Shown in pieces: positions 1 to 9,005 of a stretch of DNA of 64,000 bases. Numbering within the stretch: position 1 is the stretch's first letter; every line of letters starts with the position of its first letter. Made by a program: the position numbers and the translations under genes. A model generated the notes under the pieces. That model worked only from the letters and a program-made list of their open reading frames with translations. It did no database searches and was not told the DNA's origin. The stretch comes from Mallotus nudiflorus (lineage: Eukaryota; Streptophyta; Magnoliopsida; Malpighiales; Euphorbiaceae). The stretch lies in contig CANTUR010001438.1 of the NCBI GenBank assembly GCA_947683625.1, forward strand, positions 806,001 through 870,000, written 5' to 3'.

Positions 1-669
1 CTCGTGCACATTTGTGCACAAATGGTTTTAGACATGTTATCCAATTTCCCAATTGCACATTTACAGTAATTTTTACATATTATATAGCATTCTAATCTCA
101 TTAATATAGTTGACATAATTGCAACCATAATTTGTGCACGTTTGCGCATGTTTGAACGCAAAACGTGAACTCGTGCATATTTGTGAACAAATCATTTTAA
201 ACATGTTATCCAATGTTCCAAATTCATATTTACAATACTCAACACATGTTATTACCTTCTAAACTCTTTAATATAGTTGACAAATTCATTTGCGCAGTTT
301 GTGCACACTTGTACATGTTTGAACGAAAAAACATGAGCTCGTGCAAATTTGTGCACGAATGGTTTTAAACTTGTTATCCAATTTTCCAATTGCACATTTA
401 TAGTGGTTTGCGTGCATTATAGCAATCTAATCTCATTAATATAGTTGACATGATTGAAAGCACAATTTGTGCACATTTGCGCATGTTCGAACGCAAAACG
501 TGAACTCGTGTAAATTTGTGCACAGATGATTTGGAACATGTTATCCAATGTTTCAATTGCATGTTTACAGCTCCTATGGCATATTATGGCCTGCTGAACT
601 CATCAATATATTTGAGATGATTGATAGAACAATTGGTGCAGTTTTGCGCACGTTTGAATGTGTGCACGT
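1..669. repeat. Satellite HOR unit 0 (partial: monomers 8-11 and start of 1)
   Basis: The window opens inside a satellite monomer of type 8 (TTTAGACATG followed by TTATCCAATTTCCC) and continues through types 9, 10 and 11 in the order seen in every later unit. Monomers are recognised by a TTATCCA core every 157-195 bp preceded by GTGCAC-rich sequence. Unit boundaries used here are set at the second T of the GTTTAGTACATG motif between monomers 11 and 1; that phase is arbitrary. No gene is seen. Confidence 0.88.
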
Positions 670-1292
670 TTAGTACATGTTTGAACGAAAAGCACGAACT
701 CGTGCAAATTTGTGCACAAACGGTTTTAAACATGCTATCCAATGTTCCAATTTCACATTTACAATACTTAGTACGTATTGTAGCATTCTGATCTCATTAA
801 TATTGTTGACATAATTGAAAGCACAATTTGCGCATGTTCGAACGCAAAACGTGAGCTCGTGTAAATTTGTGCACAAATGATTTGGAACATGTTATCCAAT
901 GCTTCAATTGCATGTTTACGACTCTTATGGCATATTATACCACCTTCTAAACTCATTAATATATTTGAGACAATTGACATAACAATTGGCGCACGTTCGC
1001 GCATGTTTGAATGCGTGCACGTTTGTGCATGTTTGAATGCAAAACATCAACTCGTGCAAATTTGTGCACAAATGGTTTTAAATTTGTTAACCAACTTCCC
1101 AATTGCAGTAATTCGTATGCACTGTAGCATTCTAATCTCATTAATATAGTTCACATAATTGAAAGTACAATCTGTGCACGTTTGCGCACGTTTGAACGCA
1201 AAACGTGAACCCGTGCATATTTGTGCACAAATGATTTTAAACATGTTATCCAATGTTCAAATGCATATTCAAAATACTTGGCCCATGCTATT
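670..1292. repeat. Satellite HOR unit 1, left part (monomers 1-4)
   Basis: Monomers 1, 2, 3 and most of 4 of the 11-mer unit, ending abruptly at CCCATGCTATT where the 5' LTR of CRM-1 begins. It carries the long form of the 10-bp indel (CGTTTGCGCA present near 1180). Monomer 2 has a private variant (TACCACCTTC where other units have TACAGCCTTC or TACACAGCCTTC). Confidence 0.88.
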
Positions 1293-2089
1293 TGTTATGG
1301 AGCAGCCAACACACCAAGCTCAAAGAATTCAACATGATGAAGATGAGCATGGTCAAGAAGGCAAGGATCAAGTTCAAGAGGTTTTGAGTCCAATCAGCAT
1401 GCCTCAAAGACCTATAACAAGGTCTCAATCTAAGAAGCTTCAAGAAGCCTTAATCCATCATCTACAAGGCTTTATGAACTTAGCTAGTGAAAGTTTAGAA
1501 GGACACCAAAGCTTTGTGCCAAGTGCAGCTCAAGTTCAATACAACTTAATTCAAGTCCAAGTTATTAATGGGTTTAATTATGTTAAATAAGGGCTGGACG
1601 AATTTGTTATTTTAAAAGCCCATTAGTTTTAGTTAGTTTAATTATTCTTAAAATAGGAAGCGTGTCAAAATTCCTATTTAAGGTCTGATTAGATTAATTT
1701 CTTTTTTTTGTGATTAGGGTTATTAGTTTTCCTTACTCACTAAGGAAAACCTTGTAAAGGCTATATATATATGCCTTGGACGAATTTTATTATTCAGAAT
1801 TGAAGTTTTAAAACCTAAAGGCTATTTTGCTTTTATCTTTGTGTTCTTGTGTAGAATACATGCTTTAAGGAACATTCAAGTAGATTGATCATCTTCTTGT
1901 GGAGTGTTTCGAAATTGGAATTTAGAAACGAGTTTTCTTTATTCTAATTCTTTGATCATCTAAGTAATCTGATTTCTAACCATTCTTAGGGGTTGTTGCT
2001 GAATTGACTATTGGGGTTTTCAAGTTAATGCTTTGGGGGTTCGAATACATAAAGGGGTTCTCAAGCTTATTCTTGGAGGTTCCGTATCA
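1293..2089 (+). repeat. 5' LTR of CRM-1
   Basis: Starts TGTTATGGAGCAGCC and ends TTCCGTATCA, 797 bp. Its first ~300 bp repeat the coding sequence for the C-terminal tail of pol, ending in a TAA at 1588-1590; here that frame has no gag-pol in front of it, so it is not a gene. A TATA box lies at 1762-1772. Compared with both CRM-2 LTRs it has five private differences, all in the first ~410 bp. Confidence 0.95.
1762..1772 (+). promoter_or_regulatory. TATA box of the CRM-1 5' LTR promoter
   Basis: An 11-bp alternating TATATATATAT sits in the second half of the LTR, after the pol-tail segment and about 320 bp before the LTR end. That fits the U3/R boundary expected for a plant LTR promoter. Transcription start and activity are inferred, not seen. 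The same motif is at 8140-8150 in the 3' LTR. Confidence 0.6.
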
Positions 2090-3087
2090 TTTGGTATCAG
2101 AGCTTTGGCTCTAGATCAGGTTTTATCTTTTATAATTTTTATTCTTAATCCTGATTTCTTATGTTTTTCTTATTCTTTTAAAATCGTTCTTATTTATTTT
2201 TGTTCTTCATTCTTGTGTTTTGTTCTTTATTCTTATTTGTTAGTCTTGATTTTTTTTCCCTTTAGGTCAGTCAATTGTTTTGCATTCTAAAATTTAGATT
2301 TGTGTTCATAGTTGAAATTAAAAAAAAAAATTCGTGCAAAAAAAAAAAAAAAAGAGAAGAAATTTGAAAAAAAAAAAGCAAAAAAAAAAAATTCATGAAA
2401 AAAAAAGAGAGAAAGTTATTAGAAAAGGAAGAATTAAGATTCTTGAGTGATTTATATCCTAATCAGGTCTGATTTGCATTTCCTTCCATTCCTTGCTCAT
2501 TAAGGAATATTGTTTGAGTGATTAATATCCTCATCAGGTCTGATTTTGGTTTCCTAATCCTATTTGGTTTATAATTGACATATCTAACTAGATCTTGTCA
2601 TATCTTGTATTACTTGTCTATTAAGGATTTTACATATCTTTACAATACTTGCTCATTAAGGAATATTACTTATTGAGGCAGATTTGACTTTTCTCCTTAA
2701 AATAACTTCTAAATTCGTTTTCTTTTCTATTCTAGAAGATCTTTGTATTTCTTTCACATATCTTTTGCATCTTTTTGAGTTTTCCTATTTTATTGCTTCT
2801 GAATTGTTGTTTTTTTTTTTAACCGAATTGCCTCTAACTTGTTTTGAAAATTTCACTTTTGAAAGTTCTACTTGAATATTGCTTCAATCTAATTGATTTG
2901 TTCTAAAAGTGTGATTCACCTAAGAACATAAAAGAATTAGCTTGAGTGGTGAGAGGAAGTCGAGTGAAACATCAAATTGAGTTAAACACGAGTGACCACC
3001 CGCATCATTTGAGTGCAAACACGTGAGGGAGTGCTTGTGAGGATTTTAAATTATTATTATTATTGTTTCTAACATTCTTTTACAGCA
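2090..3087 (+). other. Untranslated leader of CRM-1 between 5' LTR and gag
   Basis: A ~1-kb leader with no credible coding frame. After the PBS comes a T-rich stretch, an A-rich tract (about 2320-2414) with runs of up to 16 A, a short direct duplication offset by 71 bp (TTGAGTGATT followed by ATATCC and CAGGTCTGATTT, at about 2443 and 2514), then ordinary sequence to the gag ATG at 3088. A similar phrase (CTCACTAAGGAAA) occurs in the LTR. The leader is shared with CRM-2, so it belongs to the element; packaging or splicing signals may be here but none can be named. Confidence 0.8.
2092..2111 (+). other. Primer binding site (initiator Met tRNA) of CRM-1
   Basis: TGGTATCAGAGCTTTGGCTC begins two bases after the CA end of the 5' LTR. 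TGGTATCAGAGC is the standard complement of the plant initiator methionine tRNA 3' end, where reverse transcription of the minus strand starts. Confidence 0.92.
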
Positions 3088-4512
3088 ATGTCAAACCAAG
3101 GTGAAAATAAAGGTGAGGGTAAAGTTGATGAAACTTTGCTCCGTGAGGCTCAACAAAGGCAATTTGAACGTATGAATACAAATTTTGAGACTATAATGGA
3201 GAGATTAAACCGCATGGATACAAGGCTAGGAGCGGTTGAAAGGGCAACAACACCAAATCATAATGAGGAAGTAGAAGGCAATGTTGACAATGAGGATGAA
3301 GATGAGGCCTATGCAGAAGTAGTACCAAGAGGTGGAGGTAGACAAGGCCGAGGTAGAGGAAGAGGAAGGTTAGAACCAGTTCCATACAATGGAAGAAACC
3401 GAGGCAATGAAGATAATTTAGATCAAAATTTGGGAAGCATCAAACATAAGATACCTAACTTTCAAGGTAAATCAGATCCGGAGTCCTATTTACAATGGGA
3501 GAAGCAATTGGAGCTTATATTTGATTGCCATCAATTTAGCGAGGAAAAGAAGGTAAAATTGGCAGTTACTCAATTTTCTGATTATGCTATTGCTTGGTGG
3601 GACCATTTGGTGATTAATAGGCGAAGGAATTTGGAGTACCCAATTGATAATTGGCCTGAGCTCAAGGTTGTAATGAGGAAGCGATTTGTGCCCAAACACT
3701 ATCATAGGGAACTTGTACAAAAACTTCAAGTTCTTAAACAAGGTAGTAAGAGTGTGGATGATTACCATAAAGAGATGGAGATGCTCATGACTAGGGCTGA
3801 TATAGATGAAGATGTGGAGATCACTATGGCACGCTTCTTGGCTGGTCTAAACAAAGACATATCTGACCGAGTAGATTTACACAAATATGAAGATTTAGAA
3901 GAGATGGTGCACATGGCCGTCAAGATAGAAAGGCAACTCCAAGGAAGAGGGGCGACAAGGTATAATTCCAAATCCTATTCTAGCTCTAATTTTAATTGGA
4001 AAAAGGATGGAAAGAGTGATTATAGGGGTGGGAATAAGGTTGCTCATGAGGTTGCTAAAGGGAAGACAGATTCGGTCTCTAAGGACAAAATCAAAACCAA
4101 TGAGGCTAAAGGGAGAAATAGAGACATTAAGTGTTGGAAGTGTCAAGGAGTAGGTCATGTGAGCAAAGATTGCCCTAATAAGAGAACTATGACCATAAGG
4201 AATGGGGAAATTGTGACTGATGAAGAAGAGGGCAATAATGAAAGTGATAAGGATGAGATGCCTGAATTGGAAAGTTGTAGTGATGGGAGTATAGAGGAGC
4301 CAATCAAAGGTGACATGCTGGTTACAAGGCGTGCTCTTAGTACTCAAATAAAGGAAGATTGCATTGAAGAGCAACGAGACAACTTATTCCATACAAGGTG
4401 TCATGTGCAAGGCAAGGCATGTCTTATGATTGTTGATGGAGGGAGTTGCACCAATGCAGTGAGCTCATTCTTAATTAGTAGATTGGGGCTGTCTACTATA
4501 CCACACCCATGA
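3088..4512 (+). CDS. gag: Gag plus N-terminal half of protease, CRM-1
   Basis: The reading frame starts at the ATG at 3088, preceded by CTTTTACAGCA, and is open for 474 codons to a TGA at 4510-4512. Residues ~30-52 look like a short coiled coil; ~80-95 is an RG-rich patch, suggesting RNA binding. Residues ~118-285 are the retrotransposon gag (capsid) domain with the WPELKVVMRKRFVPKHYHRE signature. A CCHC zinc knuckle (C349, C352, H357, C362) binds the RNA genome. The end of the frame enters the aspartic protease: the active-site DGG is at residues 450-452. The TGA falls only ~24 codons later, before the rest of the protease, so the frame stops inside a domain rather than at a natural gag/pol boundary. 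The matching frame in CRM-2 differs by only a few residues and has the same TGA. A truncated Gag could still be made and assemble particles; that is inference. Confidence 0.9.
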   Translation: MSNQGENKGEGKVDETLLREAQQRQFERMNTNFETIMERLNRMDTRLGAVERATTPNHNEEVEGNVDNEDEDEAYAEVVPRGGGRQGRGRGRGRLEPVPYNGRNRGNEDNLDQNLGSIKHKIPNFQGKSDPESYLQWEKQLELIFDCHQFSEEKKVKLAVTQFSDYAIAWWDHLVINRRRNLEYPIDNWPELKVVMRKRFVPKHYHRELVQKLQVLKQGSKSVDDYHKEMEMLMTRADIDEDVEITMARFLAGLNKDISDRVDLHKYEDLEEMVHMAVKIERQLQGRGATRYNSKSYSSSNFNWKKDGKSDYRGGNKVAHEVAKGKTDSVSKDKIKTNEAKGRNRDIKCWKCQGVGHVSKDCPNKRTMTIRNGEIVTDEEEGNNESDKDEMPELESCSDGSIEEPIKGDMLVTRRALSTQIKEDCIEEQRDNLFHTRCHVQGKACLMIVDGGSCTNAVSSFLISRLGLSTIPHP

Positions 4513-4566
4513 CCATACAAACTTCAATGGCTTAATGATTGTGGAGAGGTCAAGGTAAATAGATAA
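4510..4566 (+). other. Two in-frame stop codons between gag and pol, CRM-1
   Basis: TGA at 4510-4512 and TAA at 4564-4566 lie in the same frame as both gag and pol, with no frameshift needed to join them. The TGA is also present in CRM-2. The TAA is private: CRM-2 has CAA there, so it is a C-to-T change of the kind produced by deamination of methylated cytosine. Both lie within the protease domain. Confidence 0.92.
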
Positions 4567-7500
4567 TCTATTATTTCCTTTTCAATTGGTAAATATCATG
4601 ATGAGCAATTGTGTGATGTCGTTCCTATGCATGCTGGAGATATTTTGCTTGGTAGACCATGGCAATTTGATAGAAAGACCAAGCATGATGGGTACCTCAA
4701 TCGGTATCACTTTACCAAGGATGGGCGCAAGATCATATTAACACCGCTTTCTTCAAAGGAGGTGTATGAAGACCAATGTAAAATGGAAAGAATGAGAGTG
4801 GAGGCTGAAAAGAAAGAAAAAGAGAGTAAGAAAAATTCTTTAGAGAGTGAAAAGAAAGAGGGAAAAATAAAAGAAGAGATTCAGCCTAGAGAGAAAAAAG
4901 AAAAGAATTTGAGTTTAATAGCTAGGACAAGTGAGGTTAGACAGGCCTTGTATGCTAATCGGCCTATATTTGTACTTTTGTACAAAGGGGCTTATTTGGC
5001 AACTAATGAACTTAACCCATCTTTGCCTAGTGTGTTTGTTGATCTTTTGCAGGAATTTGAAGATGTGTTTCCCAAAGAGATGCCTAGTGGATTACCCCCA
5101 ATTAGAGGCATAGAACATCAAATTGACTTCATTCCTGGGGCAACCATACCCAATCGACCAGCATATAGAGCAAATCCAAGAGAAACAAAGGAGATCCAAA
5201 CACAAGTGGAGGAGTTGCTAGCTAAAGGGTATGTGAGGGAAAGTCTTAGTCCTTGTTCGGTTCCTGTCATTCTTGTGCCAAAGAAGGATGGAACATGGAG
5301 GATGTGTGTGGATTGCAGAGCCATCAATAAAATCACTGTAAAGTATCGTCATCCTATTCCTAGATTAGATGATATGCTTGATGAGTTATATGGTTCTTGT
5401 TTGTTCACTAAAATAGACTTGAAATCTGGTTATTATCAAATTCGAATGAATGTTGGTGATGAATGGAAAACAGCTTTTAAGACTAAGTATGGGTTGTATG
5501 AGTGGCTTGTTATGCCCTTTGGTTTTACAAATGCACCTAGCACATTCATGCGATTGATGAACCATGTGTTGCGAAATTACTTAGGTAAATTTGTTGTTGT
5601 TTACTTTGATGATATTCTGATTTACTCTAAGTATTTAGATGATCATGTTATGCATGTGCGAATTGTACTAGAAACACTTAGACAAGAAAAGTTGTATGCA
5701 AACCTTAAAAAGTGTAGTTTTTGCATGAATAAGGTTAATTTTCTTGGTTTTGTTGTATCTAGTCAAGGCATAGAGGTTGATGAGGAGAAGGTTAGGGCTA
5801 TTAAAGAGTGGCCAAAACCTAAAAATGCTAGTGAGGTGAGAAGTTTTCATGGGCTTGCTAGTTTCTATAGGAGATTCATTAAAGATTTCAGCACTATAGC
5901 TGCACCTTTGAATGAATTAGTTAAGAAAAATGTTGGATTTGTTTGGGGTGATGCACAAGAACATGCATTTAATGAACTTAAGGCAAAATTATGTAATGCA
6001 CCTTTACTTGCTTTACCTAACTTTGATAAAACTTTTGAGATTGAATGTGATGCTAGTGGCATAGGGATTGGAGCTGTTTTGATGCAGGATCAAAGACCAC
6101 TAATGTATTTTAGTGAAAAGTTAAGTGGAGCAACCTTGAAATATCCAACTTATGATAAGGAATTATATGCATTGGTTCGAGCTTTGCAAACATGGCAACA
6201 TTATTTGTGGCCTAGGGAGTTTGTGATACACACTGACCATGAAAGTTTAAAGCATTTGAAGGGTCAAGATAAGCTGAACCGTAGGCATGCCAAATGGGTG
6301 GAGTTCATAGAAACATTTCCATATGTGATTAAGTACAAGCAAGGTAAAGAGAATGTGGTTGCTGATGCATTATCTAGAAGGTACACCTTACTTAACTCTC
6401 TTACTGCTAAATTATTAGGTTTTGAGTTTATAAAGGAGTTGTATCCACATGATGATGATTTTGGTGATATATATGCATCTTGTGCCAATGGGGTTGTTTC
6501 AGATGATTTTTACTTGTTTGATGGTTTCTTGTTTAAAAGAAATAGATTGTGCATTCCTAAGTGTTCTATAAGGGAATTATTAATTAAGGAGGCACATGGA
6601 GGAGGCTTAATGGGGCATTTTGGGGTAAATAAGACCTATGATATGCTGTTAGAACATTTCTTTTGGCCCGGCATGAAACATGATGTGTATAAAGTTTGTG
6701 AGCATTGCATTACATGTAGAGAGGCTAAGTCTAGGTTGAAACCGTATGGGTTATACACACCATTACCCGTTCCTAGTGAACCTTGGACTGATTTGTCTAT
6801 GGATTTTGTGCTTGGATTGCCTAGAACTAGGAAAGGTCATGATAGTATCTTTGTTGTGGTTGATAGATTTAGTAAAATGGCTCATTTTATACCATGTCAT
6901 AAAACTGATGATGCTAAGTTGATTGCTGATTTGTTTTTCAAAGAAGTTGTGCGTTTACATGGCATACCTAGGAGCATTGTTAGTGATAGGGATGTTAAGT
7001 TTTTGAGTCATTTTTGGCGTGTGTTATGGGGAAAGTTAGGAACTAAGCTATTATTTTCAACTACTTGTCACCCTCAAACCGATGGGCAAACTGAAGTAGT
7101 TAATAGGACTTTGATTACTTTGCTTAGGGCAATCATAGAAAAGAACATTAGGATGTGGGAGGATTGTTTACCATTTGTGGAGTTTGCTTACAATAGGGCT
7201 GTTCATAGCACTACTAATTGCTCTCCATTTGAGATTGTTTATGGATTTAATCCACTTACTCCTATTGATTTATTGCCACTGCCACCTAACAATTTTGTGA
7301 GTGTTGATGCTAATTCTAAGGCTGATTTGGTGAAGAAGTTACATAAGCAAGTTAAGGAGAGGATTGAGAAGCAAAATGCTAAAGTAGCTTCACGTGTGAA
7401 CAAGGGAAGGAAGCCAATGATTTTTCAGCCTGGAGATTGGGTTTGGGTGCATTTTCGTAAAGAAAGGTTTCCACTTCAAAGGAAGTCTAAGCTAAACCCA

Positions 7501-7968
7501 AGAGGAGATGGTCCTTTTCAAATACTTGAAAGGATTAATGACAATGCATACAAAGTGGACCTACCTGGTGAGTATAATGTTAGTGCTTCATTCAATGTGG
7601 CTGATTTGAGTCCTTTTGATATAGGTGATGCTTTAGATTCGAGGACGAATCCTTTTGAGGAGAGGGGAAATGTTATGGAGCAGCCAACACACCAAGCTCA
7701 AAGAATTCAACATGATGAAGATGAGCATGGTCAAGAAGGCAAGGATCAAGTTCAAGAGGTTTTGAGTCCAATCAGCATGCCTCAAAGACCTATAACAAGG
7801 TCTCAATCTAAGAAGCTTCAAGAAGCCTTAATCCATCATCTACAAGGCTTTGTGAACTTAGCTAGTGAAAGTTTACAAGGACACCAAAGCTTTGTGCCAA
7901 GTGCAGCTCAAGTTCAATACAACTTAATTCAAGTCCAAGTTATTAATGGGTTTAATTATGTTAAATAA
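4567..7968 (+). pseudogene. pol: Pol: protease C-terminus, RT, RNase H, integrase with CR-like tail, CRM-1
   Basis: Open in the gag frame after the TAA, to TAA at 7966-7968; it has no start of its own. Order: protease C-terminus with ILLGRPW (4642-4662); a lysine/glutamate-rich linker; reverse transcriptase with its YFDD catalytic motif at 5602-5613; RNase H with acidic residues D (6049), E (6160) and D (6235); integrase with an HHCC zinc finger (H 6595, H 6616, C 6706, C 6715) and the D-D-E triad (6802, 6985, 7093); a GPF module near 7501; and a CRM-type C-terminal motif ending at the polypurine tract. The last ~98 codons lie inside the 3' LTR and include PITRSQSKK. All catalytic residues are present, so the lesion is confined to the stops upstream. 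Product if read through: a polyprotein that copies the RNA and integrates the DNA. One residue in the RT (F where CRM-2 has L, in PFG-TNAP) may be a private change. Confidence 0.9.
7657..7670 (+). other. Polypurine tract of CRM-1
   Basis: GAGGAGAGGGGAAA immediately precedes the TG of the 3' LTR. It is the usual primer site for plus-strand DNA synthesis. It also encodes residues of pol, because the gag-pol frame runs straight through it into the LTR. Confidence 0.92.
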
Positions 7969-8467
7969 GGGCTGGACGAATTTGTTATTTTAAAAGCCCA
8001 TTAGTTTTAGTTAGTTTAATTATTCTTAAAATAGGAAGTATGTCAAAATTCCTATTTAAGGTCTGATTAGATTAATTTCCTTTTTTTGTGATTAGGGTTA
8101 TTAGTTTTCCTTACTCACTAAGGAAAACCTTGTAAAGGCTATATATATATGCCTTGGATGAATTTTATTATTCAGAATTGAAGTTTTAAAACCTAAAGGC
8201 TGTTTTGCTTTTATCTTTGTGTTCTTGTGTAGAATACATGCTTTAAGGAACATTCAAGTAGATTGATCATCTTCTTGTGGAGTGTTTCAAAATTGGAATT
8301 TAGAAACGAGTTTTCTTTATTCTAATTCTTTGATCATCTAAGTAATCTGATTTCTAACCATTCTTAGGGGTTGTTGCTGAATTGACTATTGGGGTTTTCA
8401 AGTTAATGCTTTGGGGGTTCGAATACATAAAGGGGTTCTCAAGCTTATTCTTGGAGGTTCCGTATCA
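7671..8467 (+). repeat. 3' LTR of CRM-1
   Basis: 797 bp, TGTTATGG to CGTATCA, same length as the 5' LTR with no indels noticed. It differs from the 5' LTR at 8 sites by eye. Against the CRM-2 LTRs its private changes (three) are all in the second half. The first 298 bp are coding (end of pol). Confidence 0.95.
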
Positions 8468-9005
8468 CATCGTTTCAATTTGATATTTACAACTCTTATT
8501 ACATACTATAGCCATCTGAACTCATTAATATAGTTGAGATAAATGATAGCACAATTGGTGCACGTTTGCGCATGTTTGAACGCAAAATGTGAACTCGTGC
8601 ATATTAGTGCACAAATGACTTCGAACATGTTATCCAACGTTCCAATTGCATATTAACAATAAGAATTACATATTATAGCATTCTAAATAATTCAATATGG
8701 TTGAAAAATTTGAAAGCATTGACATGATTGAAAGCACAATTTGTGCACAGATGATTTGGAATCTAATCTCATTAATATAGTTGACATGATTGAAAGCACA
8801 ATTTGTGCACATTTGCGTATGTTCGAACGCAAAACGTGAACTCGTGTAAATTTGTGCACAGATGATTTGGAACATGTTATCCAATGTCTCAATTGCATGT
8901 TTACAGCTCCTATGGCATATTATGGCCTGCTGAACTCATCAATATATTTGAGATGATTGACAGAACAATTGGTGCACTTTTGCGCACGTTTGAATGTGTG
9001 CACGT
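8468..9005. repeat. Satellite HOR unit 1, right part (monomers 6, 7 and a rearranged 11)
   Basis: Resumes in monomer 6 directly after the CRM-1 3' LTR, continues through monomer 7, then breaks off near 8718. From about 8718 to 8815 the sequence is scrambled: a GACATGATTGAAAGCACAA block appears twice with a monomer-11 fragment (CACAGATGATTTGGAA) between, before monomer 11 continues normally. Monomers 8-10 are missing. Excluding the element, unit 1 is only 1,161 bp. Confidence 0.85.

Larger units (their letters stand above)
1293..8467 (+). mobile_element. CRM-1: full-length Ty3/gypsy (CRM-like chromovirus) LTR retrotransposon
   Basis: A complete element of 7,175 bp: 797-bp LTRs with TG/CA ends (1293-2089 and 7671-8467), a tRNA-iMet primer binding site directly after the 5' LTR, a leader, one gag-pol reading frame in the order gag, protease, RT, RNase H, integrase, and a polypurine tract abutting the 3' LTR. 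Integrase after RNase H makes it Ty3/gypsy. The integrase C-terminus has a GPF module and a tail with the FNVADLSPFD and TNPFEERGN motifs, with no canonical chromodomain visible, as in the CRM clade that favours centromeres. By eye the two LTRs differ at 8 of 797 sites. No target site duplication is present (left flank CTATT, right flank CATCG). Two in-frame stops make it non-autonomous as read. Superfamily assignment is secure; the CRM clade is probable. Confidence 0.93.

Noticed and set aside
834..850. tRNA-like B box (GTTCGAAC) in monomers 2 and 11
   Set aside because: Only the T-loop-like octamer matches. No A box, acceptor stem or cloverleaf can be drawn around it.
670..1149. Open frames of 60-90 codons on both strands in the satellite, repeated in nearly every HOR unit
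   Set aside because: They recur only because the units are copies. Frames are open on both strands at once, have no family resemblance, no promoter context, and change length with the 10-bp indel. They are satellite, not genes.
1159..1590. 143-codon frame joining satellite to the start of the CRM-1 5' LTR
   Set aside because: It is an accidental fusion of satellite with the pol-tail frame inside the LTR. The same applies to 57208-57576 at the CRM-2 right edge.
2033..2290. 85-codon hydrophobic frame after the 5' LTR (and its CRM-2 copy)
   Set aside because: It is a T-rich leader translated by chance, begins inside the LTR, crosses the primer binding site and is poor in normal codon usage.
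3895..4374. 159-codon antisense frame across gag (also 54425-54904)
   Set aside because: It is a shadow of the gag coding frame on the other strand with no recognisable domain; conservation follows from gag.
4513..4608. Natural gag/pol boundary with programmed frameshift
   Set aside because: gag and pol are in the same frame and the stops lie inside the protease domain, so no frameshift is needed or indicated. Stop read-through remains possible and is reported as a finding.
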